Shown here piece after piece: positions 36,001-48,000 of a stretch of 64,000 nt of DNA (position 1 is the first letter of the stretch; each line of letters opens with the position of its first letter). The position numbers and the translations under genes were made by a program. The stretch covers positions 4,416,325 to 4,480,324 of the forward strand of contig OU452225.1 of assembly GCA_911728455.2 (NCBI GenBank), written 5' to 3'. This DNA comes from Marthasterias glacialis. Lineage: Eukaryota; Echinodermata; Asteroidea; Forcipulatida; Asteriidae. The notes under the pieces were generated by a model. That model was not told the DNA's origin, searched no databases, and saw only the letters and a list, made by a program, of their open reading frames with translations.

Positions 36001-39000
36001 TCACTATCTGTTTTTGATTGTCTGAGAAGTAAATTATAGTTTGTAAATAGACGAATAAATGGTCATAAACTTGTTAATTCTACTTGCAATGAGTTTGTGG
36101 AGCCAGGTCGGCTGAGGCAAAGCCTGCTTCGCTTCTTGGGCCAGCCAGCCTAGCCACCGGCTCAGGGCCCGCACGGATACACAATGGACAGGGTCGTCGT
36201 CGATCACAGGCCTTCTGTCTGTGGATGGCCGAGGGGCAACATAGCGGCAACAGATTGTGGTGAGCGAAAAAGGTCGCGCTAGAGACAAATGGTACCTGGC
36301 ATTCACCTGAATAACCAGGCCACTGGCTGGGTGCCAGCCTGACGACTGCTTACAGGGCATTTTGCGCATTATTTGGACACATTACTGCGTCAAATACGGT
36401 ATGTTTCGAGGGTCAGATGTCGGGGTCAGCGGCCATGTGTTTTGGTTTTTAGTCAATACAGGATGTAGACATTTTAAACGATGTGCTGGTAAACCAAACT
36501 TTGCCATGCAATGCCAATTGTTTGTTCTTTGGTGTGTAAGGGGTTTCATTATTCAATGAAACAGTAGGATATTGCATACCGAAGGAAAACATAATGGTCA
36601 ATATGTTATCTAGAAAGGATCAATTAAAATTCAGCCTTTATTTGTTTATGTTGTTTTCATGTTTCTGCGTATATATTTTACTAGGCCTAGGGACTATGAT
36701 TATTTAATTTAAATAAATTTGACATCCAGTGTCCTTGTATTATTGCTAAGTTTTGTCCCCACATAGTTTCAAACTTTCAACGTTTAAGAAACTAATGTAC
36801 AATTGGGGGAAGAATTAGTATGGTAACAATTAACCCTGGAGGTCGGTAAATGGTTTTAGTCGGTTTTAATTATTGCGCGAAGCCAAACTTCATGAATCTG
36901 CTTACCTTTACCCTATCAGGACCGGGGGGCACAATGTGCCCACCCTACCATTTTTTTTCCTTAACTTTTCAACGCTTAGTCTGATCACCGCGAAATTGTC
37001 TGACTTTTCCTAAAATATATCTAGGATCATATTGGCAAAAAATAATTGATACCGGGGGTTAGCTGTTGCCATGGCAACCGTTTGTTTGACCTTGGGTCAC
37101 ACGATTTTACTGGTTTTTTTGTGATTTTTAAAACTTTTTGGACATAATTTCCACTTGTTTTATGTTTTTTTGCCATTTTTGGCGGCCATCTTGGATTTTG
37201 TGTTTTCAGCCTGTAATTAGGGGTCAAATTATATCAAGTTTTTTAACCATGGAACATTTTCAACCTGCTAATTTATTACTTTTCAGGCCCCAAAAAAGGT
37301 TCAGATTTGTCAATCAAGCCTTATTATTTCTCCCTGGGCCCTTGGCGGCGGCCATTTTGATTGTTAAGTGAAAAAAACGCAAAATGTTTTTTTTTTCCCG
37401 AAAATGGGATAAATTAATGAATTATTATGACCCCTAAAGATAACTCCAGTGACTAAATTAGGTTCAAATTATATTTATCTTGTTAAAATGTACAAGTTTG
37501 CCAAGTTTCAGAACATTCGGACAAAAAATACAGAAGTTATTGCAAAAACACGATTTTTGACCAAAAATGGGCAAAAAACAGTCAAAAACGCCCTCTAGTG
37601 ACGGTTTTTGAAATTTTTTGACGTCATCATGTAGAACTCGGTGAAATGAACATTTGTGGCAAGTTTCATCAAAATTGGTCGAACACTTTGGAAAATACGG
37701 AGGGGGGCACTATGTGCCCCTCCCCGGTCCCCGTACAACTAAAAAAAAAGCCCGGTCCTGATAGGGTTAAGCGGGAACTCTTCACCTAGATAAGTGCGCA
37801 CTCAACGTAAGCATATTTCACAAGTTAGCAATTATTTTGTTGGTATAGGTGTGTGTACACCACTTAAAAAAATATATTATTCATTCTCAAGCCGATCTTA
37901 CCACGAAAATGAGATGATTCCAGGGAATGATTTGAAGCGTGTGCCGGCCGAGCGGTTCAGTTCATCGACCCAAGTTTTAGTGGCTAAGTCATCAGGATGT
38001 GGGTTCGAATCCCGGTCATGACACTTGTGTTTTTGAGCAAGACCCTTTACTATACAACTGCTTCAAATAAGGGAACAGGCAGTGATGTTTGTCTTGCAAC
38101 GGATTCAATGGCAGCGCTCGAACATTATTTACTGCGCTCCAGAATAAAATAAATAAATAAATAAAATTAGTTACTCTTTCACTATTCACTGATGGATTTT
38201 TTCGTTCGATATCTTATTTGAACGCTAATAACTTCGGTCATAAAAAAGCAATTCCACACTTGGATTATTTTCAAGGTAAAAGTGACTTGAGCACGGATCA
38301 TAAATTTAACTGGTGCTTACTCTATAATCAGAGAATGGCGACTGTAAACGCAGAATTCCGCGGTAAGCAGAGCCATTAAGTTTGGCCATGATCGTAAACA
38401 GTCTTTCCCCGGATTATCATTGGAAGAAGTGACCAGAGAGTATTTACCCACAGAACACTTGCCCTCTTCAAATAATTATGTCAGTCCCAAGCTGAGTCTC
38501 GAGGAAAGATTCGATACACAAAAAGAAAACAGTGCAAGACTCACCATAAAGAGTACGTTTGTTAACATAGGTTATTTTGTTGAGACAGTAGATATCTCCA
38601 AGATTCACTTTCCACCACACGGTCGCTGTAGCCACTGTAAAGAAAGACCCTGAAAAGGTCAGTGGGTTTCACAAATTAACAAAATGTAACCCAACACAAC
38701 CCCACAATGTGTCCCCAACCTAATGTTTGCCCTTAACTTTTTAACACTTAGTCTGATTACTGCTGATTATTTTGTTTCAATACAATTTTATTTCGTTCCC
38801 TCAAAATGTAACTTCGTTCCGTTCAAATATTATTTGATTCCATCGAAATAATATTATTTTCCTTGAAATAATGTTTCGTTCCCTTGACATAACATTTTCA
38901 GGGAAAAATTCTCCCTTTACAAGTTCGTGTAAAGAGCGTTGACCAAAGCAAAGGGAATGTTGCATTCTCTACAGACAATGCTAACGCTGGGAACACTTAG

Positions 39001-42000
39001 TATGACCCAGTAGGACCTGGATACGAGTCATTTCTGACCCGGAACCTACTTCAAGATATACCGTACTTTTTTCTATGTTAGTTCCATCTACTACATCAAT
39101 TCGAGGATTGTAGGACTAGTTAAGATTAATTTATTTTATTTCTATAAATTTTTGCCTGCATGTGTTTTTTCAATCCAACGTTGAAGTCTCGCGTTTTAAG
39201 AATATCATGATAATTTCAAAAAAGAATCACCGTTCTGTGGCATCTAACACTGACCGTAAAAAGTGCCAACATTTTCTCCGAGCTAAACATATTAAACAAT
39301 AGGTTCTCCTGGATATTGTTGCAAATTGCTCTGGTCATTTTCAATATCAGTCACCCATCTTTGCGTGAATTTTACACATTGGAGCAAATTAGTTTATTAT
39401 TTTTATAACTTCTTTGTATTTAACGCGTTCGTGCCCTCACTTTTGATAGCTTTCTAACCCCCCTCCCCCCAAGTACCCCGTATAACCTCCTTCATAAAGA
39501 ATACCACGGACTTCCTCCTTCATAAAGTATATCACGGACTTCATCCATAAACTAAAGGAATCAAACACCAAATACCCGACTCTGCTTTATTAGTGACTCT
39601 AGATATATCATCACTGTATACTAACATACCCCACAGAGAGAGAAATAGTGCATGTGGTTTTGCACTCAGAGCCAGGAAAAAACGCCCTCTTTGAGACACC
39701 TTAAAAAACTCATCAGCCACAAACTAACTGAAAATAACTTTTTTTTAACAGAAAGGTATTTCTTCGCCATGGGTACTAAAACGGCGCCCTCGTATGCCAA
39801 CATATGCCTCATAATTATACAAGACAAACTGTTGTCCTCTGCTCCCAACCACTCACTCGTCTGGTGGAGACTGATGTGTGATAACTCCTCTATCTGGTGT
39901 GGTAGTCAAGATAGCTTTGAAGAATTTTATTGATCACATTAACCCATTCCACCTCACCATAAAGTTTACTGTTGATTTCCAAAAATCCAAGATGGCCACC
40001 GAAAATTCCAAAAGCATTTCAGACTATCACGTGACTCTAGTGACTATCACTTTGCAGGAAAAAAAAAAACAAAAACAAGTGGAAATTATGTTCAAAATGT
40101 CAAAAACTCACACACAAAAAAACATTAAAATCGCGTGACCCAAGGTCAAACATGGCAATAGCTAACCATCGGTATGAATTATTTTATGTTAATATGATTC
40201 TAGATATATTTTAGGCAGAAAATTCCGCAGTGATCGAAATTAGCGTTAAAAATTTACGGACAAACATTCGATTTGGTTAACAATGTTTACTGTTCAGTTT
40301 CCTTCTGTTTTTGTATTTTTTTCTTCTAATACATTGATCACTGATTCATCCATCGATCTCTTGACATGCTAGACATTTGGGAATGTGTGCTTGGGAATAG
40401 TTACACCCTTCATCGGGCGCACTTCTCGTGAGTAATTTCGCCAATGTTTTCTTGTGTCACGCGCCGCTATGTAATGACTGAGCTGAGAAAAATATGAAAA
40501 GGCTTGAAAAAAATGCAAAATATTGCCCATTTTGATGAATGCCCAATCAAACCCTTGGTTCAGACAAAATTGAATGAACAATACTATATTTTTAATTTGA
40601 ATCACCTTTTTACGGTAGTGTTTGAATCTAAAAGACGATGAAATGTTCACGTCGCGAAATTAAATTATTAGCTGTTCTGCTAACAGCCGAAAACCTCTTG
40701 TTATTTTTCGAGTTTTTTTGTTTTGTTTTTACCCGACTATTACTTTTACTTTTGCTTTTACTTTTTACTTTTACTTTTACTTTTACTTTTACTTTTACTT
40801 TTACTTTTGCTTTTGCTTTTGCTTTTGCTTTTGCTTTTGCTTTTGCTTTTGCTTTTGCTTTTACTTTTACTTCAATCTCCGCCTCCGCCTCCGCCTCCCC
40901 CTCCCCTCTCCCCATGTTTTGTGGCTTAATTTTGCTGTTTTTTGGAGTAAAATTTCCTCATTTTCTGTTAAAAATTATAGCTAGGCTGGCCCTCATGGCC
41001 AGTCAAGCAGAAACCTCCATTCAGGGGCAGTCGGGTGTGAGCACGGCTGCCTCAGAAAAGACCAATGTCCATGGTGACCAGCCATTCAGCACTGTAACCA
41101 GGAACAATGGGGTTGCTTTCAAAGCTTCTGACAACTTCCCCATCCAAAGATACATTGATGCTTTTGTTACTCATGTTCCACCTGACGATGTTGTTTCTGC
41201 ATCTCGTATTTCCAATGGCCGAGTAGCCATTTATTTGCGTTCGAGAGCGGCAGTCGTCCATGCTACAAATCACGGTCTGAGACTCGAGTATTCCTTTCTC
41301 GAGCTCACGCCACTCATTAAACCTACTACTCGGCTCACTCTCTCCAACGTGTGCCCTGAAGTTCCAAATTATGTTCTTGTTCACAATATCTCTGGTTTTC
41401 GTAAGGTGGTGTCTCAGATCCGACCTATACCCCTCGGTTTTAAAAGCAAAGAGCTGTCACACATCATGTCATTCAGAAGACAAGTTCAAGTACTTTTCAA
41501 TCAAAATGTCACTCCTCCTGATCACATTAATTTCACCTATGCTGGCGTAAATTACCGTGTCTTTCTGTCTACCGAGTCGGTCAGGTGTTTTAACTGTGGG
41601 GAACACGGCCACATTAGCCGTTTCTGTAAAAAACCCAACAGTAAAGCACATACTAATGACACCGACAACCCACTTAACCCCCCTCCCGCCTTCATCCATG
41701 GCAATAAATCTGATCATAAACATCCACCCAAGAATCCCAAACCCACTGACCAGCTGGCCTCAAAAAACAGTGCTCCGCCGGCCTCCAAACCCACTACAAC
41801 ACCAGCCCTAACTGGTAAAACAAAACCCTCGGGGGTTTCCCTTCCCACAGCCACAGCCTCTAATAAAAAACACCTCCCGCTGGTTCATCTCCCTCTGTGA
41901 GAGGACCCTTGCCCGTCGTCCTCTTGGGAAGACACTGGCCATGGTAGTGCATCCCCTCCCACCCCATCCCCTAGATCTTCCGGCCATCCCCCACACCCAT

Positions 42001-45000
42001 CAGGTAAACAAAGTTCGTCCGACCCCATCCTCTCAATCTCGACCACTCAACAGTCTCTTTTGTCATCAAACTTCCCATTTACGACACCAAAGGAAGTGCT
42101 TAATGGCATTTCAACAACTTGCTTGAAGACAATGCGTTTAAGGAAATTGTCACTCATTTTTGGAAAGACTGGAGAACCAAAAAGAACGAATTTGATGAAC
42201 TCGGAGACTGGTGGGATTTTGGCAAATTGCAACTTAAGTCCCTCTCGCAAATGTATGGCAAATAACTCCATTGACGAGCTTCTGTCTGCGCCAGACCTAC
42301 CACCAGAAAAAAATATGTGTGTTAAATGAGCAAAAACAAAGGTTAAACACTTTACTGAAAAAATGAGGCCAGGGGATGGATGGCCTCACTTGTGAATTTT
42401 TCAGTGTTTCTGGCCCATTTTCAAAAATGACTTGATGTCAGTCCTCAACCATGCTGTTGACAGTGGCACTTTACCAAAGTCATTCAAAAGGGCTGTTATC
42501 TCACTCATTCCCAAAAAGGGGGATCTTTCCGACGTAGCAAATTGGCGTCCTGTCTCCCTGCTCAACACCGACTATACGATTTTTGCTAAGTTTCTTGCCA
42601 ACAGGTTCAAAAGGCATATTAGCAGTGTGATCCATCACGATCAGTCATACTGCATTCCTGATCGTTCGATATATGAAAATGTGCTTCTCATAAAAGACAT
42701 TATCAATGTTTCTAATTTAAATGACACTCCCCTCGCTGTGCTCAACCTCGATCAGAGAAAAGCGTTTGACAATGTTGATCATGATTATCTATTTGGTACT
42801 ATGAGAGCCTTGGGGTTCGGGGACCGGTTCATCTCCTACATAAAACTAATGTACAACGGTGCCGAGAGCCTTCTCAAGGTGGGCGAATCTCTTACCGCCC
42901 CCTTTTCAGCAGAAAAAGGTATCCGACAAGGCTGCCCACTCTCGGGACTGTTGTTCTCAATTGCCATCGAACCCCTACTCCATACGCTTAGAAATCGCCT
43001 AGGTACCAATGGTTTTCCTCTCCCTGGAACCGATCAATATTGTCAAGTGTCGGCCTATGCAGACGATGTTACGGTTTTCGTCACCACCGATTCTGGTTTT
43101 GACATTGTGAATGATGTATATCGACTTGTCAATGAATCCTCTGCTGCGTGCTTTAACTACACAAAATCCTGGGGTCTACGGGTTGGATCCTGCACCGGAA
43201 GAACTGACAAGCCCCTCAATTTCAACTGGAATAGCGAGGGGCTTCCTTTTCTTGGAGTTCACTTAGGAAACAACAATTGCTATTTCAAACAAAACTGGGT
43301 TGCTTGCAAGAACAAACTAGGCAAAACCCTCTCCCGCTGGGAAGGACTTGCCTCCTGTTTATCATACAAAGGTAAAACTATTATTGTCAATCAGCTTGCA
43401 GCTTCTAAAATGTTCCATCCGTTCTCGCACCTCCAGACGACCTCCTGAGTGAATTCCAGGATATCCTCGTCGATTTCGTTTGGTCCAGTAAGAGACACCT
43501 CCTTAAGAAAACCCTGTGCGGCTTCACTCACATGGCATCACGATCGTCAGGCATCTCATCGACACAAGCATTGGCACATGGAAGGAAGTAAAGACCTTTT
43601 CAACCCCATATTCCGGTTCTTCACCACCTCTCTCTCCGACTCCTTCAAAAAGACCTTCAAAATATTCATCACGCACTAATCAGAACTTTCCCAGTCATCT
43701 TCAACGCCACCGGTGCCTGCCCAGCAGCCCTTCGGAAAATCTCGGCATTTCCAGATGCTCCAATAGATTTCATCATCTCATCCGACTCCAAAGGACTACC
43801 CGCCACATCAAAGACCATGTACAACATGTTCAATGGCAAAGTCAACTTGCATCCAGCTCAAACCAGCACCTATTGGCATGACACCGGTGTGCTTGACAAA
43901 TCAACATCTATCCAATGAAAAGAAATATATCAGTTGCCTACTACAAAGAAAGAAGAAGATACACAGTTTAACCCTATCAGGACCGGGGGGGGGGGGGCAC
44001 AATGTGCCCCCCTACCAATTTTTTCACCGTAACTTTATAACACTTAGTTCGATCACCGCAACATTTTCTAACTTTTCCTAAAATATATCTAGGATCATAT
44101 TGACAAAAAATAATTGATACCGGGGGTTAGCTGTTGCCATGGCAACCATTTGTTTGACCTTGGGTCACACGATTTTACTGTTTTTTTAGTAATTTTTAAA
44201 CCTGTTTGGACATAATTTTCACTTATTTTATGTTTGTTTGCCAGAAAAGTGATAGTGGTGAGTCACGTGATAGTCTGAAATGGTTTTGGGAATTCAAAAT
44301 GGCCGCCATTTTTGGCGGCCATCTTGGATTTTGTGTTTTCAGCCTGTAATAAGGGGGTCAAATTATATCACGTTTTTTAACAATGGAACATTTTCAACCT
44401 ACCAATTTATTACTTTACAGACCCAAAACATGTTCAGATTTGTCAATCATGCCTTATTATTTCTCCCTGGGCCTTGGCGGCGGCCATTTTGATTGTTAAG
44501 TGAAAAAAACGCAAAAAAAAAACATTTTTCCCCGAAAATGGGATAAATTAATGAATTATTATGCCCCCTAAAGATAAATCCAGTGACTAAATTAGGTTCA
44601 AATTATATTTATCTTGTTAAAATGTACAAGTATGCCAAGTTTCAAAACATCCGGAAAAAAAATACAGAAGTTATGGTTATTTTTGACCAAAAATGGGCAA
44701 AAATCAGTCAAAAACGCGCTCTATTGACGATTGTTTTGAAATTTTGTGACGTCATCATGTAGAACTCGGTGAAATGAACATTTGTGGCAAGTTTCATCAA
44801 AATCGGTCGAACACTTTGGAAAATACGGAGGGGGGGGGGCACTATGTGCCCCTCCCCGGTCCCCGTACAACCAAAAAAAGCCCGGTCCTGATAGGGTTAA
44901 ACCAGTGACTAAGAGTGCATTTGGAATGAGATGTCGGTAGGTTTTTTTGAGTTGTCAGTAGGGGTCAGCAATTAGTAGGACCCGCACATACACATTGCTT

Positions 45001-48000
45001 TCAGAGAAACTGACTTTTAATTTGATATAACGCCATCAAGCGTTCAGTAAAGGTTGTTACAAACTGAGACCGTTAATTTGATATAGCGCCATCAACGTTC
45101 ACTAGCGATACACACTCCTTTATTTTATTGACACCGCGAAGATGCCGAACAAAACGGAGGGCAGCAAGGGTTAATGTTTTGATAAAAGGCAATATGAATA
45201 TTATTTTCAACTGTCATTAAAAGCTTTGTATACTATCAGTTATTTTTTTCACTTCAAAGTGTCGTAGTTTAGTAAGGGCCTTGTCACAATGAGGATCTTT
45301 TACAGACAACCTGGCGGCAGCCAATTGCACTACGTGGAAAAAGAACACTTTGGAAAGCACGAAAACATTATTTTTCCTGGCAGTTAAAATCAGAAAGGTA
45401 ACTTGTTTTTTCCTCGAGGAGTCAAGTTACAATAAATATATGCGGTTCTTTATATTTCTTAGTGAATTTAGTTGACCTCGCTTCTTGCCCAAACCGGAAG
45501 TCCTCATAAAATATATATGATAAAGCTCTATTTAATTATTTTCATAATCATATTTAAAGGTTTTATTTGGTTTCACTTTTAATATATCAAACGAAATCAA
45601 AACCGTGTGTTATACGGTGTCTCATAGAGACCATTATGCTACTTTAAATGTTTCATTCCTCCAAAATGTTCTCCAAATATATAACTCAAAATTGAAATTA
45701 AACTGAACCTTGAAACTGTGCATATACTTGAACCTTAAAATGAAGCAGGAAATAAAACAATGACGTCATGATGACGTCATCAGATGTTGAGTTACAATAA
45801 ATCAAAGTTTATTAATTAAATCAGAACTCCTGAAATACACAATGGATTTTTATAATCTACACATCATCGCAAAGGTCTTTGAAAACTGTTTAAATGTCTC
45901 AAAGAAATGACCCCAAATTGGCCTTGTTTTGCGGTTCAAACCGGATGTTGAAGGAAACAATTGTTATAAAGCCATTATTTTGTAGTTCTTTGGTCAGTAT
46001 AAATCGAGCTTTGGACACGGTTTCAGTGTGTGAGTAGGTAAAGAACTCAGCGTTTTCAAGTTTAAAACTGATGACGTCATTACATTAAACAGCGCCCTCT
46101 GGTAACAAGTTTGAAAACATTTAAAACAATGGTGATACAACACTTTGTCTTTTGTACATTGTTGTGTGTATTAACTCACCGATGTTTAGACGCAATTCAT
46201 TACTCGTTCCCGAACACCTAGTTTTTGTGGTATAACAAAAACTGAATGTCAAGTTCTTCTTCCCAAGAACTTTTCTCCAAAAGATAAATCAACATTGAAA
46301 TTGAATTGAACCTTGAAACTTGGTACATATGTGAACTTTAACCTGAAGACGACGCTTGAACAATGACATCATCATGACAACATCTGGTGTCAAATTACAT
46401 TAAATCAAAGTTTAATAGTTAAAAAAATCATAACTCCTAAAGTACACAATGGATTTTTACAATCTATACATCTGCGGAAAGGTCTTTGAAAAAAAATAAA
46501 TGTCGCACAGAGATGACCCCAATTTGACCCTGTCTTCCGGTTCAAACCGGAAGTTAAAGTGAAAAGGGGTCAATACTCGTATTTTCAGCTCTTTAGTACA
46601 ATATGAAAGAGAAATTGGACATGTTTTCAGTGAATGAAATGTGATTTTGCTCATGAGCTTTTCATGTATATTTATGATGACGTCATCAAATTTAAGCAAA
46701 TTATATGGCGACAATTTTTAAAATGTACCATTTTTTCAACTTAAAAACTGTCCATTCAAATTTCACCGTAAATATTTTGTCGTTAGATAACATGTATACC
46801 AGCATATATCTGAAATTTGAAAAAAAATATTGACCCTGTCAAACAGAAGTTACGTTAACAAGAAGGCGGCGTTTTTGCCATTAGTATTCCCGTTAGGCTA
46901 GGACAGCGCTGCTCGGTAGTGTCAACAACAGCAATACGTGCACAGTAACTTGACATGCTTCCAAGAAATGCACGTGCGTGGCGCAAATACACAGTGCTTT
47001 TACAAACTAAGACCGGGTTAATTTGAAATAGTGCCCTCAAACCTGTATGGACGCACACTTCTTTATTTTATTGACGCCACGTAGATGGCGAACAAAATGG
47101 AGGGCACCAAGGCTTAATGTTTTGATAAAAGGCAAAATGAATACTGTTTTGAAATGTAATTATAAGTGTTGTATACTATCAGTTTTTTTTTTTCACTTCG
47201 TGTCTGTTTACATGAAAATTCCGATGTTAAAATATAACGCAGCCTTCATCCATGTAGTTATAAAGGCCCTCTTATGGTGATTTGAAAAGAAACAAAAAAA
47301 ATTTATGTCGTAGCTCTTGTATGGGCCTTGTCACATTGAGTATTTTTTACAGACAACATGGCGGCAGCCAATTGCACTGCGTGGAAAAGGAACACTTCGG
47401 AAGCACAAAAAACAGTGTTTTTCCAGACAGTGACAATTGAAAAAGAATAGTTGTTTTCCCTTCAGGTGTCCAATTACAATAAATGTAGCCTATGCGTTTT
47501 TTTTTTTCATATTTCTTAGTGACCTGATTTGACCTCGCTTCCTGCCCAAACTGGAAGTCCCTATAAAATCCATATAAGATACAGCTCTACTTAATTATGT
47601 TGGTGTTTATTTGTGTCAAATGGTGTTCCATGAAGACCATTATGTCACTTTAAATGTTTAATTCCTCCAAAATTTAACTCAAGATTGAAGTTAAACAGAC
47701 CCTTGAAGCTGTGCATATACTTGATCCTCAATATAGAGACGGGACATAAAATAATGATGTCATGAGGACGTCATCAGATGTTGAGTTACAATAAATCAAA
47801 GTGTATTGGTTAAATCATAAACCATGAAGTGCACAATGGATTTTTACAATCTACACACCATCGCTAATGTCTTCGAGAACTGTTTAAATGTCTCACAGAA
47901 ATGACCCAGTTTGACCTTGTCTTGCGGTTCAAACCGGAAGCTGAAGGGAAAATTTATTAAAAAGCCATAGTTTTTAGTTCTTTGGTCAGTATAAAACAAG

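Larger units (their letters stand above)
40915..43965 (+). mobile_element. Tx1/L1-clade LINE, internally deleted
   Basis: A non-LTR retrotransposon with an intact-looking ORF1 (40995-41900), remnants of ORF2 from about 42100, a readable reverse transcriptase (42432-43448) and a decayed C-terminal part to about 43960. The roughly 1-kb endonuclease region expected between ORF1 and the reverse transcriptase is missing, with only about 200 bp before ORF2 similarity begins. It abuts the MITE at 43972 and lies in the intron between exons 2 and 3, on the opposite strand to the gene. Confidence 0.85.

Noticed and set aside
37943-38015. Possible tRNA gene
   Set aside because: It has A- and B-box-like words but no closed acceptor stem and is followed by a SINE body and AAAT tail, so it is a SINE.
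40638-40994. N-terminal extension of the LINE ORF1 frame and the opposite-strand Lys/Ala-repeat frame
   Set aside because: Both are produced by the (ACTTTT)n/(GCTTTT)n array; the ORF1 start is better placed at 40995.
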